NCBI GenBank assembly: GCA_003133225.1
Contig: PKWL01000134.1
Location: forward strand, 1-43,151
Direction: 5' to 3'
DNA: 43,151 nt
Source of the DNA: Janthinobacterium sp.
GTDB taxonomy: Bacteria > Pseudomonadota > Gammaproteobacteria > Burkholderiales > Burkholderiaceae_D
The notes under the pieces are model-generated. The model saw nothing but the letters and a program-made list of their open reading frames with translations, had not been told where the DNA came from and ran no database searches. Made by a program: the position numbers and the translations under genes. Shown piece by piece: positions 8,343 through 17,306 of the stretch; position 1 is the first letter of the stretch; each line of letters starts with the position of its first letter.

Positions 8343-10742
8343 TTAGTTGCGTACCGGTTTGCCCGTTTGCATCATGCCGGTAATCCGCTCCTGCGTCTTT
8401 GGATGGTTCAGCAATTCGAGGAACGCCTTACGTTCCATGTCCAGGAACCACTGCTCGCTGACCATGCTGCCCTGATCCACGTTCCCGCCCGACACGATCT
8501 CCGCGATCATCTCACCCAATTTGCAGTCATATGCGGAGATGAACCCGCCATCACGCATATTGACCAATTGCGCCTTGATGGTGCCTAGGCCATAACGGCC
8601 CACCACCGGAACCGCTGTTGGCAACGGTGGGCGAAAGCCGGCTTCGAACATCGCGCGCGCCTCCACTTTGGCCACGTACAGCAGTTCGTGGGGATTCATC
8701 ACGATCACATCAAGCGCCGACAGGTATCCCATCTTTCTCGCTTCCGGCGCCGACTTCGACACACTGGCCAGCGCCACATTGCCAAAGCCCAGTTTCAAAA
8801 ATTGCAGGATGTCGTTGCCGTTGGCTTCCTTGGCCGCACGCAACGCCGTTTCTTTCAAGCCACCGCCAGCAGGAATCAGGCCGACACCCACCTCAACCAG
8901 ACCCATATGCGTCTCGAACGCCGCCACGCGCCTGGAGGCGTGCAGGGCCAGTTCGCAGCCGCCGCCGAGCGCCAGCCCGGCCACCGCGGCCACCACCGGC
9001 ACGTTCGAATATTTGATCGACATGAATGTATCTTGCAGCAGCTTGACTCCCGGCTCCATCGCCTTGGCGCCGCCCTCCATGAACAGCGGCAGCGCCGCCT
9101 TCAGGTCCGCGCCCGCCGAGAAAGCGCCGTTATCGGCCGCGTCCGTGTTCCAGATCACCAGCCCCTTAAAGTTCTTTTCCGCTTCGGCCAAGGCCATTTG
9201 CAGGCCCTTGATGACGCCTTCGCCGATCACGTGCATCTTGGTCTTGAGCGAGATCACCAGTACCTCGTCGCCCGAATGCCAGAGGCGCACCGACTCGTCC
9301 TCGAACACGGTGCTGCCGGCGCTCTTACCATCAGCGGCGCCGCAACCGAACACCGGCGCGCGAAATTGCTGGCGCTGGTACACCGGCAGACTCGAGCGCG
9401 GCACGAAGCTGTCCGACAGGGCCGAGTACGAACCTTCGGGGGTGTGCACGCCGCCTTTTTCGGCGACCTTGCCCTCGAAGACCCAGGCCGGCAGCGGCGC
9501 CTTGCACAGCGCGCTGCCGGCGGCGATGTCTTCATTGATCCAGGTGGCGATCTGCGCCCAGCCGGCCGTCTGCCATGTTTCGAACGGGCCAACGTTCCAG
9601 CCGAAGCCCCAGCGCATCGCGAAGTCGATGTCGCGCGCGTTGTCGGCGACGCCATCGAGATGGACGGCGATGTAGTGGAAGGCGTCGCGGAAGATCGCCC
9701 ACAGGAACTGCGCCTGTGGGTGGGCCGATTCGCGCAAGGCCTTCATCTTTTTGGCGGGATCCTTTTCCTTCAGGATGCGGACGACGATATCCGCAGCCTT
9801 GCCGCCGCCGGCGACGTATTCACCGCTGGCGAAATCGAGGCGCAAGATGTCCTTGCCGACTTTCTTGTAGAAGCCCGCGCCGCTCTTTTGGCCGAGCGCG
9901 CCGGCTTCGACCAGCTTGGCCAGTATAGCCGGGGTCCGGTAGACGCCGAAAAACGGATCGTCGGCCAGATTGTCCTGCATGGTCTTGACCACATGGCCCA
10001 TCGTGTCCAGGCCGACCACGTCCGCAGTGCGGAAGGTGCCTGACTTGGCGCGGCCGAGCTTGGCGCCCGTCAGGTCGTCGACGACGTCGGCCGTCAGGCC
10101 AAATTTTTCCGCTTCGTGGATAATGGCCAGCATGCCGAAGACGCCGACGCGGTTGGCGATGAAATTTGGCGTGTCCTTGGCGCGCACGACGCCCTTGCCC
10201 AGGGTGGCGGTCAGGAACACTTCCAGCTGGTCGAGGATTTCCGGCCGGGTCGCCATGATCGGGTTCAGCTCGACTAGGTGCATGTAACGGGGCGGATTGA
10301 AGAAGTGGACGCCGCAAAAGCGCGCCTTGAGTTCCTCGTCGAAGCCGTCGGCCAGGCGGTTGATCGACAGGCCCGATGTGTTGGACGCGAAAATCGCGTT
10401 CGGCGCGATGTGCGACGCGACCTTCTGGTACAGGTCGTGCTTCCAGTCCATGCGCTCGGCGATGGCTTCGATGATCACGTCGCAACCGGCCAGCAGGTCC
10501 AGGTTGTCTTCGTAGTTCGCCACTTCGATCAGGCCCGCGTCGTCCTTGTTGCCAAGCGGCGTGGGGCTGAGCTTTTTCAGATTCTCAATGGCGCGCAAAG
10601 CGACGCCGTTCTTGGCACCGTCCTTGGCCGGCAGGTCGAACAACACAACCGGCACCTTTGCGTTGACGCAATGCGCGGCGATCTGCGCGCCCATCACGCC
10701 AGCGCCGAGAACGGCTACTTTTTTGACAATGAAATGACTCAT
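8343..10742 (-). CDS. 3-hydroxyacyl-CoA dehydrogenase / enoyl-CoA hydratase fusion, FadN-type
   Basis: A 799-residue bifunctional beta-oxidation enzyme. The order is dehydrogenase first: an NAD-binding Rossmann motif (VAVLGAGVMGAQIA, about 9-22), the HAD catalytic region with VHFFNPPRYMHLVE (about 144-157), and a second HAD C-terminal domain. A crotonase-fold hydratase follows in the C-terminal third (AGADLKAALPLF and ALGGGCELALHASR, about 540-610). This order and length fit FadN (dehydrogenase-hydratase), not FadB, where the hydratase comes first. AAAGGA lies 6 nt before the ATG. It is co-directional with the thiolase downstream. The role is hydration of 2-enoyl-CoA and oxidation of 3-hydroxyacyl-CoA. 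Confidence 0.93.
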   Translation of the reverse strand: MSHFIVKKVAVLGAGVMGAQIAAHCVNAKVPVVLFDLPAKDGAKNGVALRAIENLKKLSPTPLGNKDDAGLIEVANYEDNLDLLAGCDVIIEAIAERMDWKHDLYQKVASHIAPNAIFASNTSGLSINRLADGFDEELKARFCGVHFFNPPRYMHLVELNPIMATRPEILDQLEVFLTATLGKGVVRAKDTPNFIANRVGVFGMLAIIHEAEKFGLTADVVDDLTGAKLGRAKSGTFRTADVVGLDTMGHVVKTMQDNLADDPFFGVYRTPAILAKLVEAGALGQKSGAGFYKKVGKDILRLDFASGEYVAGGGKAADIVVRILKEKDPAKKMKALRESAHPQAQFLWAIFRDAFHYIAVHLDGVADNARDIDFAMRWGFGWNVGPFETWQTAGWAQIATWINEDIAAGSALCKAPLPAWVFEGKVAEKGGVHTPEGSYSALSDSFVPRSSLPVYQRQQFRAPVFGCGAADGKSAGSTVFEDESVRLWHSGDEVLVISLKTKMHVIGEGVIKGLQMALAEAEKNFKGLVIWNTDAADNGAFSAGADLKAALPLFMEGGAKAMEPGVKLLQDTFMSIKYSNVPVVAAVAGLALGGGCELALHASRRVAAFETHMGLVEVGVGLIPAGGGLKETALRAAKEANGNDILQFLKLGFGNVALASVSKSAPEARKMGYLSALDVIVMNPHELLYVAKVEARAMFEAGFRPPLPTAVPVVGRYGLGTIKAQLVNMRDGGFISAYDCKLGEMIAEIVSGGNVDQGSMVSEQWFLDMERKAFLELLNHPKTQERITGMMQTGKPVRN

Positions 10743-10873
10743 GATATTCCTTTAAATTCGAGTTCCAACGGAGGACAGGCTTGACCTTAGGGCTGTTTCC
10801 GACCGCGGGAACATAACGGTTACGATCGCAATTCGTCACAGCAGCTGCGGCGAGGAGCTAAATCTTCTTTAAA

Positions 10874-11044
10874 ATGGTCAACGACAAGATTTTGAACACT
10901 GTGGTGCCTTTAGAATCTCAACAAGAGCACCTCTTGATTCGCCCCATCCCTAAACGGCGCAATCGCTCTTTGGGCGCAGATGGTGCGGGGTTCAAGAAAT
11001 TAGTCAACAAATCAACGACCACTAAAAATCTGCCCAAAGTTTAA
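10874..11044 (+). CDS. Possible 56-aa hypothetical protein
   Basis: A clean short frame from ATG (10874) to TAA (11042-11044) lies between the divergent upstream side of the FadN-like gene and the convergent end of the chemoreceptor. The product is basic (MVNDKILNTVVPLESQQ at its start, KSTTTKNLPKV at its end) and has no recognised motif. GAGGAG occurs about 17 nt before the ATG, too far for a normal ribosome site. May be chance. Confidence 0.25.
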   Translation: MVNDKILNTVVPLESQQEHLLIRPIPKRRNRSLGADGAGFKKLVNKSTTTKNLPKV

Positions 11045-11098
11045 GGTGGCGGTGACTTGCAAGCGGCGCCGCACAGCAATTTTGGGCCGAGTACCACA

Positions 11099-12730
11099 TC
11101 AATTTGCATGGCAGGTTACCCCTTTAAAAAATGTTTTTAAGGGCCAATCGTCGCGCTCAACCGGGCTACGGAACACCACGTCAGTGTCGACGCCAACTAG
11201 CTTAAATACGCTAACGACTTGCGCCAATCCGCCGGCCTGATCCTGCATCGACTGGGCCGCTGCTGCGGCTTCCTCCACCAGCGATGCGTTCTGCTGCGTG
11301 GCATCATCCATCTGGATGATTGCCTGGTTGATATGCTCGATGCCAGAGGTTTGCTCCTGGCTTGCCGCCGTGATCTCGCTGATGATGTCGGTCACCCGCT
11401 TGACACTTTCAACAACCTCGCTCATGGTAGCTCCGGCCTGGTCAACCAGCCTGGAGCCGACGCCTACTTTCGCGACGGAATCGCTAATTAGTGCTTTGAT
11501 TTCCTTGGCTGCTCCGGCACTACGCTGCGCAAGATTGCGTACTTCAGCGGCGACCACCGCGAAACCGCGACCTTGCTCGCCTGCGCGAGCCGCTTCCACT
11601 GCGGCATTCAACGCCAGAATATTGGTTTGGAACGCTATGCCGTCGATCACACTAATAATGTCGACTATCTTTTTCGACGATTCATTAATTGAACGCATCG
11701 TATCGACCACTTGCAAAACAACGGCCCCGCCTTTTGCAGCGACATCTGAGGCAGACACCGCCAGTTGATTGGCTTGGCGCGCATTGTCGGCATTCTGTTT
11801 GACCGTGCTGGTCAACTCTTCCATGGAAGACGCTGTCTCCTCCAGCGAACTGGCCTGCTGCTCGGTACGCGATGACAACTCCATGTTGCCGCTGGCGATC
11901 TGGCTTGATGCGGTAGCGATAGTATCGGTGCCGGCGCGTACTTCCCGAACGATGCCCAGTAGGCTTTCATTCATATGCTTGAGTGCCTGCATTAATTTTC
12001 CCGTCTCGTCGCGCGACTTGATCTCAATGTCACCCGTGAGATCTCCTTTGGCGACCCGTTCAGCGACCTGGACCGCTTCGTTTAGCGGTTTGGTTATGCT
12101 ACGAGTTACATAAATTCCAATAGTAATGCCCAGCACACATGCAATGGAGGCAAGCACCATCATTAGAATCAACGCCTTTCTCGTTATTGCAGTCACCTCC
12201 TTACCAGCCATCCCTGCGATATTTTCTTGATACAAAATCAGTCCATCGACAGTTTCCATATAAGTATCGCTCAGCATCTTTATTTGAGTGAACATGGCGC
12301 TGGCTTGATCAGTGTGTCCACCCTTTACAAGTTGAATGAATCGGTCCTGTTCGGAAAGGAGCGGCATGCGTGCATCGACTAAAGTCTGAATTTTCAATTT
12401 CTCCGCATCGGAATTAGTCATCCGCTTGATGAGCTGTTCGATATTTGCTGTTGTGAAATGTGTTGCTTCTTCGGCCATGCTCAGCTCTGCCTGCGCAATC
12501 GTCGGGTCTAGCAGGAGATTGCGAATATTTCCCATGACTTCATTAGAGTCGGACTTAACGGTATTGGCCAGTATGGTCAAAGGGTAACGCTCATTAACCA
12601 TGGCTTCGATACTGGTATTGCACTGGAATAGACGAACCACACCGATACCGGTGATGGCTATCATTAACACGATGATGATGCTAAATCCAACACCTAAGCG
12701 ATGCCCGATTTTGAAGTTTAATAACCTCAT
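11099..12730 (-). CDS. Methyl-accepting chemotaxis protein
   Basis: I choose the ATG at 12730 because GGGAG lies 8 nt upstream and the product then begins with the usual cytoplasmic MRLLNFKIGHRLG before the first membrane helix (about 13-33), giving 543 residues. It has a periplasmic four-helix-bundle sensor (about 34-190), a second membrane helix (about 193-213), HAMP (about 214-266) and the cytoplasmic signalling domain with the hairpin tip [20 protein letters not shown]. The signalling domain is nearly identical to that of the receptor at 615-2375, but the sensor domains differ, and this one lacks a WxxF C-terminal tether. Its ligand is unknown. Confidence 0.95.
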   Translation of the reverse strand: MRLLNFKIGHRLGVGFSIIIVLMIAITGIGVVRLFQCNTSIEAMVNERYPLTILANTVKSDSNEVMGNIRNLLLDPTIAQAELSMAEEATHFTTANIEQLIKRMTNSDAEKLKIQTLVDARMPLLSEQDRFIQLVKGGHTDQASAMFTQIKMLSDTYMETVDGLILYQENIAGMAGKEVTAITRKALILMMVLASIACVLGITIGIYVTRSITKPLNEAVQVAERVAKGDLTGDIEIKSRDETGKLMQALKHMNESLLGIVREVRAGTDTIATASSQIASGNMELSSRTEQQASSLEETASSMEELTSTVKQNADNARQANQLAVSASDVAAKGGAVVLQVVDTMRSINESSKKIVDIISVIDGIAFQTNILALNAAVEAARAGEQGRGFAVVAAEVRNLAQRSAGAAKEIKALISDSVAKVGVGSRLVDQAGATMSEVVESVKRVTDIISEITAASQEQTSGIEHINQAIIQMDDATQQNASLVEEAAAAAQSMQDQAGGLAQVVSVFKLVGVDTDVVFRSPVERDDWPLKTFFKGVTCHAN

Positions 12731-13366
12731 TTGAAGAGCTCCCAGTTCTATTAAATTATATTTCCTCCGAAAAGACAGGAGGTTTATTGTGGTGCGGGCA
12801 TTGATATCGAATCGGTGCACGCGTTCCCGTTCCAGATGTTAATGGGAACGTCGTTAGCGCCGTTACCGACCGTCATTACCATAGGCAAGCTCAACCGGGC
12901 CGCGCTGTGTCTCGCATCGGCCATGATGCTGTGTCTCGCATCGACCATGAAAAACGGATCTTGAGTAGAGATCGCGGATGGGTGCGAACTTCGGCTGCCG
13001 ACCGGCCCGCTCGACAGCAAGCTTCGACTCGACATTAATAAACTTTTAGAGTTTAATTTTACGAATTGAACCACCTCTCCAAAACCTTCAACGATGTGAG
13101 CTTGCGGCGTGATCAGGCAAAATTTAAACAGTAACGGGAAACAACCTGTTCCCCTGCCGACCAAAAGCCAAGGCTGAGTTCACTGTTGGATGACAGACGT
13201 CGACTGCCGGATCCACCACGTCACTCGCTTCCCGCCAAGCTGGAATTTGCTCCCTGTTTGGCAAAAGCTCATTGCCCTCCTGACGATGCTGCAGCCAGTT
13301 GCAAGCTTTTTGCTCGGCTTCACCATTTTATGATGTCAAAACCTGACGTCCGACATCCATGGAATG
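12731..13366. other. 636-bp intergenic stretch with a 24-bp tandem duplication
   Basis: I find no gene here. A 24-bp unit beginning GCTGTGTCTCGCATCG is present twice in tandem (12904-12927 and 12928-12950) with one mismatch. A minus-strand frame through it contains GNGANDVPI, reminiscent of the GDGANDxP motif of HAD phosphatases and P-type ATPases, but nothing around it supports a gene remnant. Confidence 0.5.
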
Positions 13367-14347
13367 CTAGCCGCCCGTCGATGCCATGAAACGCACAATC
13401 TTTTCCGGCCTCTCGTTGAACTCATGACGATACGGCTTTCTCGCAATTGCACTGCGAATTTGCGCGTCGAGTTGATTGTCACTTATCCCCTGCCGTAACG
13501 ATGTCCGCAAATCTGCGCTCGCATCCTCGCCAAGGCAAAGCAACAGGCGCCCATCAGCGGCCAGCCGAACGCGATTGCAGGTAGCACAGAAATGGCGAGA
13601 CATTGCCGTAATAAAACCCATGCTGAATCTTCCGTCACTCGACACTAAATACCTGGCCGGACCGCCGCCCTTGGCAATTCCGGCTACAAGATTAAATTTC
13701 TCCTGGATGCGCGTAATGGTCGGCTGGATACTGACGAATCCTACCCCGCGTCCGCTAGCGCCTATTGGCATGGCCTCGATCAGTCTTAGGATAAGTCCGC
13801 TGTCCCGGCAATAGCTCACCATGGCGTCGATCTCGGCGGCCGATGTATCTGGCAATACCACCATGTTGATCTTGATTGGAGCAAATTTCGCCAAGCGCGC
13901 CGCTTTGATGCCAGCTAGCACTTCCGCCAATGCATCGCGGCCGGTTAATGCCTCAAAGCGGTGGCGATCGAGCGTGTCGAGGCTGATATTGATCCGGCTC
14001 ACCCCGGCAGCCTTTAGCGCTGCAGCAAGACCGGCAAGCTGGGTGCCATTTGTGGAAAGGGACAAATCCTCAAGGCCGGCGAGTTGCGCCAGCCGCCCGG
14101 CCAACTCTGTAATGCCGCGCCGCGTCAGTGGCTCGCCTCCGGTCAAGCGTATCCTTTTGACGCCCAGGCGCACGAAAGCGGCGACGATACGCTCGATCTC
14201 CCCGAAATCCAGCCATTCTTCGCGCGCCTCGAAACCATTGAATCCTGTCGGCAGGCAATAACGACAGCGCAAATCGCAACGATCCGTGACCGAAACCCGG
14301 AGATATTCGATGTTGCGCCCGAATCGGTCCAGCAAACTGCCTGTCAT
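13367..14347 (-). CDS. moaA: GTP 3',8-cyclase MoaA (molybdenum cofactor biosynthesis)
   Basis: A radical-SAM enzyme that, with MoaC, converts GTP to cyclic pyranopterin monophosphate, the first step of molybdopterin synthesis. I choose the ATG at 14347 (326 aa) because AAGGA precedes it at 6 nt. The N-terminal cluster motif is C-x3-C-x2-C (DRCDLRCRYC, about residues 19-28). The C-terminal substrate-binding cluster is C-x2-C-x13-C (CATCNRVRLAADGRLLLC, about 257-274). The chain ends in Gly-Gly, the tail needed for activity in this family. It is the last gene of the long minus-strand series headed by an envelope module and containing a Mo-bis-pyranopterin enzyme, so it probably supplies cofactor for that enzyme rather than serving only housekeeping needs. 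Confidence 0.96.
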   Translation of the reverse strand: MTGSLLDRFGRNIEYLRVSVTDRCDLRCRYCLPTGFNGFEAREEWLDFGEIERIVAAFVRLGVKRIRLTGGEPLTRRGITELAGRLAQLAGLEDLSLSTNGTQLAGLAAALKAAGVSRINISLDTLDRHRFEALTGRDALAEVLAGIKAARLAKFAPIKINMVVLPDTSAAEIDAMVSYCRDSGLILRLIEAMPIGASGRGVGFVSIQPTITRIQEKFNLVAGIAKGGGPARYLVSSDGRFSMGFITAMSRHFCATCNRVRLAADGRLLLCLGEDASADLRTSLRQGISDNQLDAQIRSAIARKPYRHEFNERPEKIVRFMASTGG

Positions 14348-14435
14348 GTTCATTCCTTGTAAAAGCCACCAAGTCGATGCAATCAAACAACCACAGGCAG
14401 CTGCGCCGCCAGCGGGCATAGTCCGCGCGCCAAAT

Positions 14436-14562
14436 CAATCGAACACGTCCCGTTCGCCTTGTCTTACATAGTTGGTCGCATTAACGACGTTTTTGCCGCT
14501 GTGCACTGCCGAATGTTTGACGAGGTGCCCAAACATCTGGATCCGGAAACCGCCATCGAGAT
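14436..14562 (-). repeat. 127-bp direct repeat, copy A (decayed duplicate of the crotonase 3' end)
   Basis: About 94% identical (8 differences in 127 bp) to 20921-21047, in the same orientation. It encodes the last 42 residues of the crotonase at 20920-21780 and the same stop codon (LDGGFRIQMFGHLVKHSAVH, then NATNYVRQGERDVFD, in the same frame). No upstream part of a crotonase is attached. It sits in the gap between lpd and moaA. With copy B it brackets the ALDH-E1alpha-E1beta-E2-E3 block. Confidence 0.9.
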
Positions 14563-14624
14563 TAACCATGATGATGGCAACCATCTGGCCAAGCCAGGGC
14601 GCTTTCCTTTCATACTTGCAGCAT

Positions 14625-16028
14625 CTAGAGGTGGACCGGCTTTCCGATTGCACCCCTCGCCGCCTCCATCACGGCCTCCGCGAATGTCGGATGCGCATGG
14701 ATCGTCTGCGCCAAGTCGTCCACCAGCAACTCGCTGCTGCGCGCCAGTAGCAGTTCGTGGATTATTTCAGTGGCGTTGCAACCGACAATATGCGCGCCAA
14801 GAATTTCGCCGGTGTCCACGTCGCTCAGTATCTTGACGAGTCCTTCCGTCTTGCCGACTGCGACACTCTTGCCTGCGGCGCGAAAAGGGAAGACGCTTTT
14901 CTTGAATCGGATGCTTTTTGCCGCCGCGCAATCTTCACGCAGCCCGAAACCTGCCACTTGCGGCTCGCAATAAATTGCGGACGGCACCATATCTTCTGCG
15001 ACACGTTTTTGCAGCGACGGATGACCAGCGATGAACTCAACCGCAATTTCCCCCTCTCTCGATGCAACGTGCGCCAACGCGGGGGAGGCGACGATATCGC
15101 CAATGGCAAAAATTCCAGCGACGCTAGTCTGCCCATAATCACCCGTCAGGACGTAACCTCGGGCGTCAAGTTTCACCCCCACCTCTTCTAGACCCAGCCC
15201 GGTGGTGTTAGGCGTTCGGCCAAAGGCAGCAAGCACTTTTTCGGCGTCGATTCCATCTTCCTTGCCGCCCGTTTCGACGCGAACCATCTGTCCATCGGCA
15301 TTCTTTTGCCATGAGAGCGCGCGCGTGTCGGTTCTGATCTCGATACCGGATTGGCGCAGTGAGGCATCGAGCACTCGCGCCACCTCAAAATCTTCGGACG
15401 GAAGAATATGTCCTGCCATTTCGATGAGCGTGACACGCACGCCGAATGCATTCATGACGTAGGCGAATTCGCAGCCAATGGCGCCCGCACCCAAGACCAC
15501 CAGCGAGCGCGGCAGCTTCGTTAGCGCGAGTATCCCCGACGAAGACAGGATGTCGCGCTCATCCGGTTCAAATCCGGGGAGCGCGAGCGGGCGCGATCCG
15601 GTGGCGAGCACGATGTTTTTTGCTTGCAATGTGAGGTTGTTGCCGTCGCCGCCGCTCAGGGCGACTTTGCCCGGTGCGGCAATGCGGGCGGTGGCCTTGA
15701 ATACGGCGACCTTGTTCTTGCGCAGCAAGCCGCTGACGCCATCGGCAAGAGTCTTGGCGGCAAGCCGCGACTTCGCATGAACGGCACCATAGTTGAAGCC
15801 GCTTCGATCAATCCGGACTCCGAAAGCTTCCATGTGTTGCAATGATCGAAATTCGCTCGCATGATGAATCAGGCTCTTGGAGGGGATGCAACCCCAGTTC
15901 AGACACACCCCGCCGGGCACGTCCTTCTCAACGACAGCTACAGCTAGCCCAAGCTGGGCAGCGCGAATGGCCGCCACGTAGCCCCCGGGGCCGGCGCCGA
16001 TCATCACTACGTCATATACTTTATTCAT
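14625..16028 (-). CDS. lpdA: Dihydrolipoyl dehydrogenase (E3)
   Basis: A 467-residue FAD/NAD disulfide oxidoreductase that reoxidises the dihydrolipoyl group of the adjacent E2. I choose the ATG at 16028: GAGG is 8 nt upstream and overlaps the end of the E2 gene, suggesting translational coupling. It shows the FAD-binding MIGAGPGGYVAAIRAA (about 9-24), the redox disulfide C42-LNWG-C47, an NAD-binding motif (LGAGAIGCEFA, about 178-188), the second FAD motif (GIFAIGDI, about 308-315) and the C-terminal catalytic His in HAHPTFAEA. Length is normal for the family. Last of four co-directional complex genes, with only 8 bp between it and E2. Confidence 0.96.
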   Translation of the reverse strand: MNKVYDVVMIGAGPGGYVAAIRAAQLGLAVAVVEKDVPGGVCLNWGCIPSKSLIHHASEFRSLQHMEAFGVRIDRSGFNYGAVHAKSRLAAKTLADGVSGLLRKNKVAVFKATARIAAPGKVALSGGDGNNLTLQAKNIVLATGSRPLALPGFEPDERDILSSSGILALTKLPRSLVVLGAGAIGCEFAYVMNAFGVRVTLIEMAGHILPSEDFEVARVLDASLRQSGIEIRTDTRALSWQKNADGQMVRVETGGKEDGIDAEKVLAAFGRTPNTTGLGLEEVGVKLDARGYVLTGDYGQTSVAGIFAIGDIVASPALAHVASREGEIAVEFIAGHPSLQKRVAEDMVPSAIYCEPQVAGFGLREDCAAAKSIRFKKSVFPFRAAGKSVAVGKTEGLVKILSDVDTGEILGAHIVGCNATEIIHELLLARSSELLVDDLAQTIHAHPTFAEAVMEAARGAIGKPVHL

Positions 16029-16036
16029 GTCTCGCC

Positions 16037-17296
16037 TCACAGTAGCATCAGCTCGGGATGCGCGAGCAAATCGATTAGCTTCTGTATGAAGCGGCCAATC
16101 GGCGCGCCGTCGACCGCGCGATGGTCGAAACTCAGCCCGCACGGCAAGATGCTGCGCACGACCACTTGGCCATCGATGACAACCGGTTTTTCGAGCATCG
16201 AACCAGGCTGAAAATTAACGACCTGCGGCAAATTCAACAGCGGTGTCGATACGCACCAGACCCCGGGAGTAAACCCGCCGGTGCTCGAGACCGTAATGGT
16301 TCCGTCGGCCATGTCGCCGGCCGTCAATTCGCCGTTTCGCGCGCGGTTGACGAGCGTCTTGATTTCGCGATCGATTTCTAGGATTCCTTTGGCATCGGCG
16401 TTGCGCAGTACCGGGACGACCAGTCCAGAATCATATTCACCCTTGCCAGGAAGCGCGACCGCAATGCCGACGTTGACGTTGTCCCAGACTGTAATGGCAT
16501 TGCCGTCCAGTGTCGCATTACAGATCGGCACATGACGGCAGGCGATCGCCAAGGCGCGGATCTGAAAAGCGAGCAGCGAGACCCGGCTGCCCAGTTCCTC
16601 TTCTCGCGCCAGCATCGTCTGGCGGGAGGCCAGCAGTTTGGTGATATCGATTTCAAAAAAAGCATAGGTGTGGGCAGCCGTCGTCTTGGAGGCCACCATA
16701 CGTTCGGCGATTACTTTGCGCATGCCAGTCATGGGAATGCGCGCCTTTTCGCGCATCGCGCCCACGGCGGCAGTAGCATCCTTGGGCGCAGGTGGAGCGG
16801 CACTTGAACGCGAAGCAAGCGCGGCCAGGACATCGCGGCGCACAATTCGGCCGCCCGGACCGGTGCCAGCTAGCGACGCGAGATCAATTTCGTTTTGGCG
16901 GGCGATGGCCTTGGCCAGCCCCGAAGCGCGCATGCGCCCGGGCTGGCTATCCGGTTCTCGGCCGGCAACAGATATGGCTGCGCCAACCTTGGTCTGGACT
17001 AGCAGCGTCCCGGCCGCTGGCGCTGGCGCCGAACCGGCGAGCAACGACCGGTATTCCTCCTCGGTTTCCGCGATCTGCCCCATCGGCGTTTCCACCGGCA
17101 AGACGTCGCCGACCTTGGCCGTTAGATGGACATAGCCGCGATAGGGGGCCGGAAGATCGGTCACGACCTTCTCGGTTTCGATCGACACCAAAGTCTGATC
17201 TCTTTGCACCAGGGCACCTTCGGCGACGGCCCATTCAATGATGGTTCCCTCCGACATCCCCATCGCTAGCTGCGGTAATAATAGGTCTCGTATCAT
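16037..17296 (-). CDS. Dihydrolipoamide acyltransferase (E2) of a 2-oxoacid-dehydrogenase-type complex
   Basis: A 419-residue E2. The N-terminal lipoyl domain (about 1-77) has the lipoylated Lys in SIETEKVV (about residue 43), with Glu where Asp is commoner. A peripheral-subunit binding domain follows (about 123-160; ASGLAKAIARQ ... GPGGRIVRRDV). The catalytic domain (about 190-419) has the HxxxDG motif as DHRAVDGAP near the C-terminus. It accepts an acyl group from E1 and transfers it to CoA. The gene lies 10 bp after E1beta and 8 bp before E3. The acyl group is not determined by sequence; acetyl is the default guess. Confidence 0.93.
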   Translation of the reverse strand: MIRDLLLPQLAMGMSEGTIIEWAVAEGALVQRDQTLVSIETEKVVTDLPAPYRGYVHLTAKVGDVLPVETPMGQIAETEEEYRSLLAGSAPAPAAGTLLVQTKVGAAISVAGREPDSQPGRMRASGLAKAIARQNEIDLASLAGTGPGGRIVRRDVLAALASRSSAAPPAPKDATAAVGAMREKARIPMTGMRKVIAERMVASKTTAAHTYAFFEIDITKLLASRQTMLAREEELGSRVSLLAFQIRALAIACRHVPICNATLDGNAITVWDNVNVGIAVALPGKGEYDSGLVVPVLRNADAKGILEIDREIKTLVNRARNGELTAGDMADGTITVSSTGGFTPGVWCVSTPLLNLPQVVNFQPGSMLEKPVVIDGQVVVRSILPCGLSFDHRAVDGAPIGRFIQKLIDLLAHPELMLL

Positions 17297-17306
17297 GGCT
17301 TACCCT

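Noticed and set aside
7349..10043. Long plus-strand open frames (344 and 451 aa) opposite the thiolase and FadN-like genes
   Set aside because: They are antisense to genes with complete catalytic motifs, are rich in Arg/His/Ala as expected for GC-rich shadow frames, and have no domain or ribosome site.
8343..10742. Naming the 799-aa protein FadB
   Set aside because: FadB has the hydratase domain first; here the dehydrogenase domain is N-terminal, as in FadN.
12784..13164. Minus-strand 126-aa frame containing GNGANDVPI, like a HAD/P-type ATPase motif
   Set aside because: Only one motif-like string, no flanking similarity, and the frame includes a 24-bp tandem repeat; treated as chance.
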